The notes under the pieces were generated by a model. That model worked only from the letters and a program-made list of their open reading frames with translations, made no database searches and had not been told where the DNA came from. The position numbers and the translations under genes were made by a program. A stretch of 64,000 nt of DNA, taken from positions 1 to 64,000 of the forward strand of contig CAJIZL010000001.1 in the NCBI GenBank assembly GCA_905182035.1, given 5' to 3'. Of the stretch, positions 46,955 through 56,432 are shown piece after piece (positions within the stretch are counted from its first letter, which is position 1; each line of letters opens with the position of its first letter). The DNA is from Oceanospirillaceae bacterium ASP10-02a. GTDB taxonomy: Bacteria; Pseudomonadota; Gammaproteobacteria; Pseudomonadales; Balneatricaceae.

Positions 46955-49603
46955 CTACTCCTTTTCCGGTGCATCCGTCGTCGTCAAAGCTTCATCCGTG
47001 TCTGCCTCAGGACTACTTTCTGTAGACTGTTGCATGCTTTGCTCTGCAACTTCCTCAGAATCCTCTTCCATGGTTTCAGCAACTCGTGCAACCTGCACCA
47101 GCTTTTCGCCTTCTTGAACCTTAATTAAGGTCACACCTTGAGTATTACGACCCAACACAGAAACTTCGCTAGTGCGCGTACGTACTAGAGTACCTTGGTC
47201 ACTGATGAGAATTACTTCATCACCATCAAACACTTGAACTGCACCGATAAGGGCACCGTTACGTGCAGACATTTGAATAGCAATAACACCCTTACCACCA
47301 CGACCACGGACAGGGTAGTCTTCATTGCGGCTTTGTTTGCCATAACCATTTTCACTAGCAGTCAGTATACGGCCTTCAATTTGAGGCATAATAAGACTAA
47401 TGACGATGGCATCTTCAGCAAGACGTATGCCACGCACACCACGAGCGGTCCGGCCCATGGGACGTACATCGCCTTCATTAAAGCGCACAGCCAAACCATT
47501 GCTCGCAAATAACATGATTTGCTGATTACCATCGGTCACTGTTGCTCCAATAAGGGTGTCACCTTCATCCAAACCAAGAGCAATTAAGCCACTAGTACGA
47601 GGACGTGCAAAGGCAGTTAGTGGCGTCTTCTTAACAGTACCACTAGCAGTAGCCATAAATATGTAATGACCTTCTTGATAGCCACCCTCTGGCAACGGCA
47701 GTATAGTGGTTAATCGCTCTCCCTCTTCCAACGGCAAGATATTAATAATGGGGCGCCCACGGGCCGTTCGACTGGCTTGTGGGATTTCAAACACCCGCAG
47801 CCAATACACTTTACCGCGATTACTGAAGCATAATATAGTGTCGTGAGATGAGGTCACCAGGAGGTGTTCTACAAAGTCGTCCTCTTTGACTCCCGTGGCT
47901 GCTTTACCACGACCACCTCTACGCTGAGCTTGGTAATCACTCACAGGTTGAGTCTTAGCGTAACCACCATGGGAAATAGTTACCACCATATCCTCTTCAG
48001 GGATTAAGTCTGCTACAGTAAGATCTTGACGTGAAGCGACGATTTCTGAGCGACGCTCATCGCCATAGGCCTCTAACACTTGCACTAATTCTTCACGAAT
48101 TACTTCTAACAAACGTTCAGCAGACCCTAGTATTTCTAACAATTCTGCAATGCGCTCTAACAACAACTGGTATTCAGTAACAAGTTTATCTTGTTCTAGC
48201 CCTGTTAAACGATGTAAGCGCAGTTCCAAAATAGCCTGCGCCTGCCCATCAGAGAGTTGGTACTCATCACCATGCAGACCAAATGCGGCACCTAAGGTAT
48301 CTGGCTTACAAGCATCTGGTCCAGCGCGTTCAAGCATAGACACTACTCGGCCAGCAGGCCAACGTTGGGCAACCAACTTCTCACGAGCTTCCGCAGCATT
48401 GGCGGAGGTTTTAATAAGCTCGATCACTGGATCTATATTAGCCAAAGCCACCATCAGCCCTTCAAGAACGTGTCCTCGCTCACGGGCCTTACGCAATTCG
48501 AATAAAGTACGACGGGTCACTACTTCACGGCGGTGACGCACAAAGGCTTCAAGCATTTGTTTAAGGTTTAATGTACGTGGTTGCCCATCAACCAGAGCCA
48601 CTACGTTAATGCCAAATACATTCTCCATCTGCGTTTGGGTATACAGATTATTGATAATGACCTCGGGCACCTCGCCACGTCGCAATTCAATAACCATACG
48701 CATACCGTCTTTGTCAGACTCGTCACGCAGCTCGGTAATCCCTTCAATTTTCTTATCTTTAACAAGCTCCGCGATTTTTTCAATTAAACGCGCCTTGTTA
48801 ACCTGATAAGGCAACTCCGTAACAACAATGGAAGCTTTATTGTTCTTTGGGTTTTCTTCTACATGATAACGGGCACGCACATAGATGCGCCCACGGCCTG
48901 TCCGGTAGGCTTGCACAATGCCTGCACGACCATTAATAATACCAGCTGTTGGGAAGTCTGGACCCGGGATGTGCTGCATTAACTCATCCACTTCAATATC
49001 GGGATTCTCAATGAGGGCTAAACAACCACTCACCACTTCATTAATGTTATGGGGTGGAATGTTAGTCGCCATGCCTACAGCAATGCCCGAAGAACCATTA
49101 ACTAACAAGTTAGGCACACGCGTAGGCAATACATCAGGAATCATTTCCGTGCCATCATAGTTAGGCACAAAATCAACCGTATCTTTTTCTAAGTCGGCCA
49201 ACAAATCATGAGCAATTTTCTTCATACGGATTTCCGTATAACGCATAGCTGCCGCAGAATCACCGTCTACTGAACCAAAGTTACCCTGACCGTCAACCAA
49301 GGTGTAACGCATAGAGAAAGGCTGGGCCATCCGCACGATAGTGTCATATACCGCAGTATCGCCATGAGGGTGATACTTACCGATAACGTCACCCACCACG
49401 CGGGCAGATTTCTTGTAAGATTTGTTCCAATCGTTGCTCAACTCATTCATCGCGAACAATACACGCCTGTGCACGGGCTTTAAACCATCACGAACATCGG
49501 GCAGCGCGCGCCCAACAATTACACTCATGGCGTAATCTAAGTAGGATTGTTTGAGTTCATCTTCAATGTTTATAGGCGATATTTCTTTAGCCATTTCAGC
49601 CAT
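46955..49603 (-). CDS. gyrA: DNA gyrase subunit A
   Basis: An 882-residue type II topoisomerase subunit. The breakage-reunion domain carries catalytic Tyr122 (AAMRYTEIR) and QRDR residues Thr83 and Asp87 ([11 protein letters not shown]), identical in numbering to E. coli; Thr83 is the wild-type residue in Pseudomonas, so no resistance change is implied. The C-terminal pinwheel includes a GyrA box [12 protein letters not shown]. The last 45 residues are acidic, Glu/Ser/Thr-rich. It opens the leftward block with serC and pheA. Confidence 0.98.
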   Translation of the reverse strand: MAEMAKEISPINIEDELKQSYLDYAMSVIVGRALPDVRDGLKPVHRRVLFAMNELSNDWNKSYKKSARVVGDVIGKYHPHGDTAVYDTIVRMAQPFSMRYTLVDGQGNFGSVDGDSAAAMRYTEIRMKKIAHDLLADLEKDTVDFVPNYDGTEMIPDVLPTRVPNLLVNGSSGIAVGMATNIPPHNINEVVSGCLALIENPDIEVDELMQHIPGPDFPTAGIINGRAGIVQAYRTGRGRIYVRARYHVEENPKNNKASIVVTELPYQVNKARLIEKIAELVKDKKIEGITELRDESDKDGMRMVIELRRGEVPEVIINNLYTQTQMENVFGINVVALVDGQPRTLNLKQMLEAFVRHRREVVTRRTLFELRKARERGHVLEGLMVALANIDPVIELIKTSANAAEAREKLVAQRWPAGRVVSMLERAGPDACKPDTLGAAFGLHGDEYQLSDGQAQAILELRLHRLTGLEQDKLVTEYQLLLERIAELLEILGSAERLLEVIREELVQVLEAYGDERRSEIVASRQDLTVADLIPEEDMVVTISHGGYAKTQPVSDYQAQRRGGRGKAATGVKEDDFVEHLLVTSSHDTILCFSNRGKVYWLRVFEIPQASRTARGRPIINILPLEEGERLTTILPLPEGGYQEGHYIFMATASGTVKKTPLTAFARPRTSGLIALGLDEGDTLIGATVTDGNQQIMLFASNGLAVRFNEGDVRPMGRTARGVRGIRLAEDAIVISLIMPQIEGRILTASENGYGKQSRNEDYPVRGRGGKGVIAIQMSARNGALIGAVQVFDGDEVILISDQGTLVRTRTSEVSVLGRNTQGVTLIKVQEGEKLVQVARVAETMEEDSEEVAEQSMQQSTESSPEADTDEALTTTDAPEKE

Positions 49604-49690
49604 AATTATGCCAATTTCCTTTTGCGATTAACGCTTCGAGCTTACCTTTCGGCGCCCTTATGAACAACACCAAAAACCGGCGTCAGATAA

Positions 49691-49719
49691 AGCATAATTT
49701 TAGCACAATTAGACGCCAA
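49691..49719 (-). promoter_or_regulatory. Candidate sigma-70 promoter for gyrA
   Basis: On the minus strand TTGGCG (49719-49714) and TATGCT (49696-49691) are separated by 17 bp and lie about 90 bp upstream of the gyrA start. Both hexamers match consensus at four of six positions. The 230 bp gyrA/ubiG gap must also hold the ubiG promoter; a TATACT at 49795-49800 on the plus strand may be its -10. Confidence 0.45.
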
Positions 49720-49833
49720 TTTGCCACCTACTCAGCCATCATTAACAGGTACTACCAGTGCTAATTTTCAGATGCAGTTAATGAATTTACGCGTTATACT
49801 GAAGGCCAATTTTTATTAGCTTGAAGCTCTATT

Positions 49834-50550
49834 GTGAACCAAAATGTAGACCCTGCAGAAATAGCAAAATTTGAAGCCCTTGCCGCCCGTTGGTGGGATT
49901 TAGATAGCGAGTTCAAACCCTTACACGCTATCAATCCGTTGCGTATTGGCTGGATCGATGAACGTGCCCACCTACATGGCAAAAAAGTAGCCGACATCGG
50001 TTGTGGTGGTGGCATTGTGGCCGAAGCGATGGCGCAACGCGGCGCAACAGTAACGGGCATAGACATGGGAGAAGCGCCACTAAAAGTGGCACAACTGCAC
50101 AGCTTAGAAAGTGGTGTAGATGTTGATTACCGGCAAATGACTGCAGAGCAACTGGCAGATGAAGAAGCCGGTTTGTATGACGTAGTGACCTGCTTAGAAA
50201 TGTTAGAACACGTACCAGACCCTAGCGCCATCGTTGCAGCCTGTGCAAAACTACTCAAGCCAGGTGGCCAAGCGTTTTTTTCAACCATCAATCGCAATCC
50301 AAAATCATATTTATTTGCAATTATTGGTGCAGAATACCTATTAAAAATGCTCCCCAAAGGCACTCATGAACATAAGAAATTCATCAAACCTTCTGAGTTA
50401 CACGAATATATGCGTTTGGCAAATTTGTCTGCACAATCCATGACTGGCATGACCTACAACCCGTTCACTGAAACATACGCCTTAAAAACTCGCGATGTGG
50501 ACGTTAATTACCTCGTCTATGCCACAAAACCTCAAGTTGACCAACCATAG
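49834..50550 (+). CDS. ubiG: Ubiquinone biosynthesis O-methyltransferase UbiG
   Basis: A 238-residue SAM methyltransferase performing both O-methylations of ubiquinone synthesis. Conserved parts are [19 protein letters not shown], the SAM loop [16 protein letters not shown] (near residue 53), and [12 protein letters not shown] start at 49834 fits family length. The phosphatase gene mupP/gph, usually between ubiG and yciK in Pseudomonas, is absent; yciK follows after 57 bp. Confidence 0.97.
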   Translation: MNQNVDPAEIAKFEALAARWWDLDSEFKPLHAINPLRIGWIDERAHLHGKKVADIGCGGGIVAEAMAQRGATVTGIDMGEAPLKVAQLHSLESGVDVDYRQMTAEQLADEEAGLYDVVTCLEMLEHVPDPSAIVAACAKLLKPGGQAFFSTINRNPKSYLFAIIGAEYLLKMLPKGTHEHKKFIKPSELHEYMRLANLSAQSMTGMTYNPFTETYALKTRDVDVNYLVYATKPQVDQP

Positions 50551-50607
50551 GTCGATAATTAAACCTTAGACTGCATAGGTTTCACTTATTTCAGGACGAT
50601 ACTTTTC

Positions 50608-51429
50608 ATGTTTGATTACACGGCACCAGAAAAACTACTCAAAAATCGAGTGATCTTAATCACCGGAGCTGGCAATGGTATCGGTCGCGCAGCGGCCATG
50701 GATTGCTCCCGATTAGGTGCAACCGTTATATTACTAGGTCGTACCTTAGAAAAGCTTGAGGCCGTATACGATGAGATTGAAAGTGCTGGGCACGGCCAGC
50801 CCGCGATATACCCTTTAGACCTGCGTAATGCCAAAGATGAAGATTACATCGAACTTGCAGAAATACTTGAAGGCGAATTTGGCCATTTGGATGGTTTGCT
50901 GCATAACGCATCAATACTTGGCCAACTCACACCAATCTCCAACTATGAATCCCGTACTTGGCGTTTAGTCATGCACGTTAACGTCACCGCTCCGTTCATG
51001 ATGACGCAGGCACTGCTGCCTTTATTAGAGAAATCCGAAGATGCCTCTGTAATCTTCACTAGTTCAAGCGTAGGCGTCCAAGGCAAGGCATACTGGGGGG
51101 CTTACAGCGCATCTAAGTTCGCAACGGAAGGTTTGGCCCAAGTGCTCGCAGAAGAAACTGAGAACACAAGCAAAATTCGTGTCAACATTATTAACCCAGG
51201 GGCCACTCGCACCAACATGCGGGCCCAAGCCTACCCTGGTGAAGATCCGGCACTAAACTTAGCACCAGAAGACATCATGCCAGCATACCAATACTTGCTT
51301 GGCCCAGACAGCCTAGGTATCACTGGACAGCGTTTTAACGCCCAAGAGATGCCCAAGCCACAAAAAGAAGAAGCCAAAATCACTGACGAAGACAGCAAAG
51401 TTACTGACGATAAAAGTAAAAAGTCATAG
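50608..51429 (+). CDS. yciK: YciK-family short-chain oxidoreductase
   Basis: A 273-residue SDR with the nucleotide loop ITGAGNGIGRAAAMD (residues 18-32), LHNASILG (NNAG equivalent), and catalytic YSASK. E. coli YciK is the same type; its substrate is not established. The last 25 residues are an unusual charged extension rich in Lys, Asp and Glu (EAKITDEDSKVTDDKSKKS) beyond the end of other members, as far as I recall. Downstream of ubiG. Confidence 0.9.
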   Translation: MFDYTAPEKLLKNRVILITGAGNGIGRAAAMDCSRLGATVILLGRTLEKLEAVYDEIESAGHGQPAIYPLDLRNAKDEDYIELAEILEGEFGHLDGLLHNASILGQLTPISNYESRTWRLVMHVNVTAPFMMTQALLPLLEKSEDASVIFTSSSVGVQGKAYWGAYSASKFATEGLAQVLAEETENTSKIRVNIINPGATRTNMRAQAYPGEDPALNLAPEDIMPAYQYLLGPDSLGITGQRFNAQEMPKPQKEEAKITDEDSKVTDDKSKKS

Positions 51430-51492
51430 AGAAAAGGTTAAACCAAAGAACCCTAGACTCGCCCCTTAATCCACCTGAGTAGTTGGCACTGC

Positions 51493-51774
51493 TCAACTAT
51501 TGGCATTACTAGCAGAATAAGCCTCAACTAATTGCAATTTTTTCTGCCGTGTTAATTTCTTCAAGGCGGCTTCGCGCTTGCTAGCAATAGATCGATTCAG
51601 CTGAGGTTCCACAAACACCATAGCGTAAGCAGGGTCCGTACGAAAAAAACGCGCGCCTAAATTACCCCCATCACAATGCTCTTTGAAGCGCCGTTCTGGA
51701 TCTGTGGTAATGCCAGTATACAAACGTCCACCTCGTGTCTGCACCATATACACCCACCAGTGTTTTGGCTCCAA
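51493..51774 (-). CDS. GIY-YIG nuclease-fold protein (YhbQ/UPF0213 type)
   Basis: A 93-residue single GIY-YIG domain: VYMVQTRGGRLYTGITTD replaces the family's GIY and YIG strands, followed by RRFKEHCDG and a conserved glutamate in AALKKLTR. Such small UPF0213 proteins (YhbQ) are standalone nucleases of uncertain role. It is divergent from the DUF3549 gene. Confidence 0.87.
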   Translation of the reverse strand: MEPKHWWVYMVQTRGGRLYTGITTDPERRFKEHCDGGNLGARFFRTDPAYAMVFVEPQLNRSIASKREAALKKLTRQKKLQLVEAYSASNANS

Positions 51775-51844
51775 GGCTCACACCCCACTGCGTAAAACTT
51801 GATACAATACGCGCCATCTTAACCTAGGCCCGCGAGTAGACCAA

Positions 51845-52879
51845 ATGCAACCCATGGAAACTTTGAGCGATCTTCTGCAGCAATTACAAGGTCAGTACCG
51901 TGTATACGACATGGGCTGTCGCCTCAGCAAACTTTCCGCAGCCGACTTTAAAGCGTTTGAAGAAGGGCGAAAAGCCTACCCATTACCATGGTTACGCCAT
52001 GCCTGGGTGGGAATTCTATCTTGGTCACCAACAACATCTAGCAACAAAGCGTCCACACCTACAATTTGGTTTCTTAAACTGCCACTGGATGAGCGTGGCC
52101 AGCTGGTTCAAGCCGCACGTGATGAATTCCTTAATCAGTTGTTAGAGACCATTGGTACCAACATGTTAGACCAACAGGCTTCTACCGAGTGGGCCGAACA
52201 GCTAAAGCACAGCAACCTTGCCTTTACTCCAGACGAGGCCCGCATGGCAGCGTTTCATGCCCAAGCAAGTCTCACCCTAGAACAAGCTGCTTCTAGCTTT
52301 TATCCAGCAGTACGTCACTACATGAGTAGTGAAAAGACCCAACTAAGCTGGCAGGAATTAGGTTTACAAGGCTTTGCTGATTTTGCCATGAGACTAGACC
52401 AACAACAGCAATGGCGACAAAAAATCAGCCAATTGCCTGCTCCGGTACTGGACACTATTGCCACGCAGCTTGAGAATCAAAAGTTAGATCACTCGTTAGC
52501 TAAGGCGTTTATCTTACGAGGTAGAGCCAGTGCAGAAGACGGCGAAAAAGTAGCGTGCTTACGAGCTATTAGCCAATCCCCAGATTCAGAATCACGCCAG
52601 CAATGGTTAAAACAAATTATGGGCAAGGATAATACGGTGGGGGTTGAACTACTTGCCACCATCACCAGCAAGTGCAGTGAGGACTTATTGACGGCAGAGC
52701 TGATGGAGTTATTTGTCCATCAATGCGCTGCCGATCAGGGTGTATTTAATGGCTTAGTGCAAGAACTTATGTACCAGCCTAAATTACGCATGCAAGTCCT
52801 AGAGGCCTTTAGAGCCAATGAGCGCAGCCCTGCACTTATACTGGCAATTGGCTCACTTATGGGTCAAACACAGAGCTAA
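51845..52879 (+). CDS. DUF3549 family protein
   Basis: A 344-residue soluble protein. The N-terminal YRVYDMGCRLSKLSAADF and the LPWLRHAWVGILSW segment, followed by PTIWFLKLPLDERGQL, are typical of DUF3549, a family found in Pseudomonas and marine gammaproteobacteria. The C-terminal half is helical. No function is known. It is convergent with the DUF3726-like gene, 7 bp apart. Confidence 0.82.
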   Translation: MQPMETLSDLLQQLQGQYRVYDMGCRLSKLSAADFKAFEEGRKAYPLPWLRHAWVGILSWSPTTSSNKASTPTIWFLKLPLDERGQLVQAARDEFLNQLLETIGTNMLDQQASTEWAEQLKHSNLAFTPDEARMAAFHAQASLTLEQAASSFYPAVRHYMSSEKTQLSWQELGLQGFADFAMRLDQQQQWRQKISQLPAPVLDTIATQLENQKLDHSLAKAFILRGRASAEDGEKVACLRAISQSPDSESRQQWLKQIMGKDNTVGVELLATITSKCSEDLLTAELMELFVHQCAADQGVFNGLVQELMYQPKLRMQVLEAFRANERSPALILAIGSLMGQTQS

Positions 52880-52886
52880 GGGGAAA

Positions 52887-53600
52887 TTAGCCCGGCCCTG
52901 CCCCTGCGCGCGAGGCTTCGGTTTCTGGCACAAATGAAGCCTGTATCATTTTTTTTAAACGTTCTAACAAAGCTGCCTCTAGGTATACACCTTGATCTAA
53001 ACACCGCTCGCGCCAACCCAACAAATCAGCACCGTCAGTTATGAGTACCCCTTCGATGTCGGCTTGACCCATACACAATAACAGTTCATCCGTTGCCACA
53101 ACTTGGTGCAAGGGTTGGTATAAACCTAACAATTGCCCGTCTGCTGCGATAAGCACACAGCGTTGCGCACCGCTGTGATGGCTAAAATAAAGGGCATAGC
53201 ATTGCTGTGATATAGGACGACTCAAAGGTTGAGCCAACCAGTTCATTAAACAAGGTACGGCAAAGGCCGCCGCGCCAATGTGATTAATACGCAGCTGAGG
53301 CACAGCCTTAGCGAAAGCTAAACCTAGCGCCAACTCAACCTGCACAAGAGCAGATTGACCTTGTGCATCAAACTGCATTTCCTGATCATTGGACGCAATT
53401 AATATAGGCGCGCTAATGTCACTGCTAAGGGCATCTAAACCTTTGCCCAACAAATTGCTGTTGGCCAGTCCTAATTGAAAAGCAGCCGCAGCTTTTAAAC
53501 CTGCCGACAACTGATCTCCAGGAGAAAAACCTAAACCTTCGACACTGCGCTTCACCAAAAACTTGAGCTCATTGGCTGATATTTGTATCAATTCAGACAT
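52887..53600 (-). CDS. DUF3726-like protein of unknown function
   Basis: A 237-residue protein. Its N terminus ISANELKFLVKRSVEGLGFSPGDQL and a following alanine-rich helix resemble DUF3726 proteins; the rest has no motif I recognise. It lacks a signal peptide. It overlaps the upstream 566-residue gene by 8 bp and is the last gene of a leftward set with an aldehyde dehydrogenase and an M19-like protein. DUF3726 assignment is from memory of the N-terminal pattern and needs a profile search. Confidence 0.5.
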   Translation of the reverse strand: MSELIQISANELKFLVKRSVEGLGFSPGDQLSAGLKAAAAFQLGLANSNLLGKGLDALSSDISAPILIASNDQEMQFDAQGQSALVQVELALGLAFAKAVPQLRINHIGAAAFAVPCLMNWLAQPLSRPISQQCYALYFSHHSGAQRCVLIAADGQLLGLYQPLHQVVATDELLLCMGQADIEGVLITDGADLLGWRERCLDQGVYLEAALLERLKKMIQASFVPETEASRAGAGPG

Positions 53601-55293
53601 TCAGTGGATCTTGGTTACCTAACATAGGCGCCACAGGAAAATACCAATCATCATTAAACTCATTGCTTAAGTCGCTCACAACAGGTGCGCCTTGGAACAT
53701 AGTATTGCGCACCCACAAGGCAGATTTAGGATCAAACTTACTCACTCCAAAAAAGGCTAGCTTGCATCGCAACAAGTGCATTGGCAATACATCTTTATGT
53801 AATAGGTTAGCTCGAATCTCGCCATATCGAGTCTGGGCCATAGTTGCAATACGGTTGACTATCCCAAGATGTATTGGCTTTTGTAATAAGAACTCCGCCA
53901 CACTAGCATCATAGGATTGCTCCATCACCGTTAGCAAGTCATCGTGGCACGCTTGCACAGCCTTAGCGATACCCAAGAACATTTGCACCTCAGCACCATC
54001 GTCAATCCCAGTCTTGCCAAGTCTTGGCTCAATTTTTTCTTGTGAGTAATACCAAAAGGTTTCATTCTCATCTGTCTGACTAAAGTCATAGTCAAATACC
54101 CAATCATAACTTTCTTGAATACTGTCAGCCAAGTTTTGAGCCGATTGGGTTGGATCATAAGTCAGGCTTTCATTAATGGCCAAATGATCTTCTTTTGGAT
54201 TAACAATGCTTGGATGAAGTTCAAACAACAAGCTCACTAACAACTCTTGGGTTTCTAGGCTGTAATGCTGCTGAGCCCATTCATGGAGTTGACGCCAGTC
54301 ACTGACTTTTCCTTCGTCACTTTGTAACCAATCACTTAAATTTTGAGCATCAACCAATAGCTTTGCATTATTATTACTTTGCCATTCATCAAACGTACTG
54401 ACTTCTCGCACATGCTGCATAGCTTGAACCAGCACACGTTGCAGTTTAACAACTTTGTCTTGCTCAACAGGTTCAGCCAAAACTTCCGCATAGGCCTGCT
54501 CTCGCTGACCAATCCATTGGCTCATCAATAAGGGGTGATTAATCAAATAGGGCGCCATCCCCAGTCCAGTAGAGTTACCAATACCTAGGTAACGCTGTAA
54601 ATTAACATCCAAATCCACAGCCTTAGGGTAATCAGGCTGATGTACCATATGATGCAATTGATCCAAACTAAATTGGCGCAATAAATAACACACCAACATT
54701 TCGGCAGAAAAAGGCCGCGCTAAGTCTGGATGGTGGCGGGCAATTTTACCCCAGTCACAAGCACCAAATTTACCGGACCCATACACTGCTGTAGTGCGGT
54801 ACAAGTAGCCTACTTCGGCTAGTTTTTTAGGGTCTGGTTGTCGGCCACTGCGAAGTTGGGCCAACAAAGAATCAAATATCCGTGCACTACGGTTTCCACG
54901 GGATAGGCATAAACTACGAGAATCTATGCGGCCGGCTTCTTGCAATGGCACATTGGCAGCTAGGCGTTCTAGCCACAGGTCGTCTACCTCTCCTTCTACC
55001 AAGGTCATGGTAAGATCCCACTTTTCTGCAATCACCCGATCATTGCGATCTTCAGGTGCTAAGTATTGAGAAAACACCACTAAACTCAGTTGGCTGTGGG
55101 GCATTTTAATATCAAAAACAGCATGCCCATAACCTTCTTGATCTAACTCAAACTGGCTATAACTAATGTTCCATTGGTCTTTCACCATGTACCGAACTAA
55201 GGTTCGCATAAAGCTTAGGTTACTAGAAAAACCCGCACCTAACCGTTCTAGGTCCATTGCTTGTGAAGCTGGACGCAAGATAATTTGACTCAT
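53593..55293 (-). CDS. Unrecognised 566-residue conserved-looking protein
   Basis: I do not recognise this protein. Visible features: no signal peptide or membrane helix; an N-terminal part with ILRPASQAMDLERLGAG; a basic motif LSRGNRSARIFDSLLAQLR (near residue 130), YRTTAVYGSGKFGACDWGK (near 165), RPFSAEMLVCYLLRQF (near 194), and a glycine-rich YLGIGNSTGLGMAPYLINHP (near 236). Such ordered, polar motifs suggest an enzyme or substrate-binding protein. The C-terminal half is helix-rich and acidic. It overlaps the DUF3726-like gene, lies 84 bp after the M19 gene, and is probably part of the same LysR-controlled module. Confidence 0.7.
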   Translation of the reverse strand: MSQIILRPASQAMDLERLGAGFSSNLSFMRTLVRYMVKDQWNISYSQFELDQEGYGHAVFDIKMPHSQLSLVVFSQYLAPEDRNDRVIAEKWDLTMTLVEGEVDDLWLERLAANVPLQEAGRIDSRSLCLSRGNRSARIFDSLLAQLRSGRQPDPKKLAEVGYLYRTTAVYGSGKFGACDWGKIARHHPDLARPFSAEMLVCYLLRQFSLDQLHHMVHQPDYPKAVDLDVNLQRYLGIGNSTGLGMAPYLINHPLLMSQWIGQREQAYAEVLAEPVEQDKVVKLQRVLVQAMQHVREVSTFDEWQSNNNAKLLVDAQNLSDWLQSDEGKVSDWRQLHEWAQQHYSLETQELLVSLLFELHPSIVNPKEDHLAINESLTYDPTQSAQNLADSIQESYDWVFDYDFSQTDENETFWYYSQEKIEPRLGKTGIDDGAEVQMFLGIAKAVQACHDDLLTVMEQSYDASVAEFLLQKPIHLGIVNRIATMAQTRYGEIRANLLHKDVLPMHLLRCKLAFFGVSKFDPKSALWVRNTMFQGAPVVSDLSNEFNDDWYFPVAPMLGNQDPLNV

Positions 55294-55377
55294 ACTAATA
55301 CCTCAAAACATACTGCGTTGTGGGTGCTGGGAGAGGGCCCAAATGTAAGCCCTAGTGCTAAGGCAAATGCTTAGCAG

Positions 55378-56361
55378 CTATTTTGGGCCAAACCCTGCGG
55401 CACAAAAATCTAACCAGTTACGGCCCATGATTTTTTCTACTTCCATTTCGTTAAAGCCTTTGTCGCGCAAGCCAACGACGATATTTGGAAAGTCTGCACT
55501 AGTTTCAAACCAAGACAAAGACTCGGGCCAAGAGGCATTGCTTGCAGAACCTTCACCATAGTCCATTTGTTTAGTCCAACGGCCGTTACGCATCCACTCT
55601 AAAACAGAAATTGGTTGATTTAAACACAAGTCACTGCCCATACCTACACGATCAATACCCATCAGATCAACAGTTTTTGCAACCATGGTACAAAACTCAT
55701 CTAAACCACACTTAGGACCATTTTTAAGATGAAAAGGATACATACTAAAACCTAACAAACCTTCACTTTCAGCCAAAGCAGACAACACTTTATTTGATTT
55801 GTTACGCTTAGCAGGCTCAAAGAATGTTGGGTTAGCATGGCTAATAACGATAGGACGCTGCGAAATCTCAATAGCTTGCAAGGTGCTTTCTTCAGCACTG
55901 TGAGACATATCAATGACCATGCCCACACGATTCATTTCAGCAATAACAACCTTACCAAAACGAGAAACCCCAGAGTCAGTGGCCTCATAACAGCCGGCAC
56001 CCAAGAGACTTTGGTTGTTATAGGTTAACTGCATAATACGCACACCAAGCTGGTGAAAAATAGCTACTAGATCGATATCGTCCTCTATTGGTGAACAATT
56101 TTGGAAACCAAAAATAATGCCCACTTTGTTTTGAGCATAAGCAGCTTCAATGTCTGCTGCAGTGTGAACAGGAATAATTAAATCGCTATGTATTTCGAAC
56201 ATGCGATTCCATTGCCCAATATTCTGCAATGTTTCGCGACTAAGTTCGTGGTACGCAATGGTCACATGGACTGCGCTTAAGCCACCGTCACGCATCTGTT
56301 CAAATACTTCACGACTCCAATGGCTGTATTGCAAGCCATCTATCATCATCATTTTGCTCAT
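55378..56361 (-). CDS. Peptidase M19 (membrane dipeptidase) family protein with altered metal site
   Basis: A 327-residue TIM-barrel amidohydrolase-like protein. It keeps the two C-terminal metal histidines, His154 (IDMSHSAEES) and His175 (VISHANP), the RN pair at 186-187 and GMGSDL. It lacks the first HxD pair (the start is MIDGLQYSHW) and has Gln87 (GFQN) where the bridging glutamate normally sits. A similar form occurs beside glycine-betaine catabolism genes in Pseudomonas as I recall. Ordinary two-zinc dipeptidase activity is therefore doubtful. It lies 71 bp downstream of the aldehyde dehydrogenase gene. Confidence 0.82.
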   Translation of the reverse strand: MSKMMMIDGLQYSHWSREVFEQMRDGGLSAVHVTIAYHELSRETLQNIGQWNRMFEIHSDLIIPVHTAADIEAAYAQNKVGIIFGFQNCSPIEDDIDLVAIFHQLGVRIMQLTYNNQSLLGAGCYEATDSGVSRFGKVVIAEMNRVGMVIDMSHSAEESTLQAIEISQRPIVISHANPTFFEPAKRNKSNKVLSALAESEGLLGFSMYPFHLKNGPKCGLDEFCTMVAKTVDLMGIDRVGMGSDLCLNQPISVLEWMRNGRWTKQMDYGEGSASNASWPESLSWFETSADFPNIVVGLRDKGFNEMEVEKIMGRNWLDFCAAGFGPK

Positions 56362-56432
56362 ATTCTATGCTCTCTGGTTACACATTGGTTGCGCATCAAC
56401 TTTTCAAGTTGCTCTGGCCTTGCTGACAGAAA

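Noticed and set aside
47195-49160. Several open frames on the plus strand opposite gyrA.
   Set aside because: They have low-complexity composition, no ribosome-binding sites, and are shadows of a long conserved gene.
46955-49603. Thr83 in GyrA as a quinolone-resistance change.
   Set aside because: Thr at this position is the wild-type residue in Pseudomonas relatives; Asp87 is also intact.
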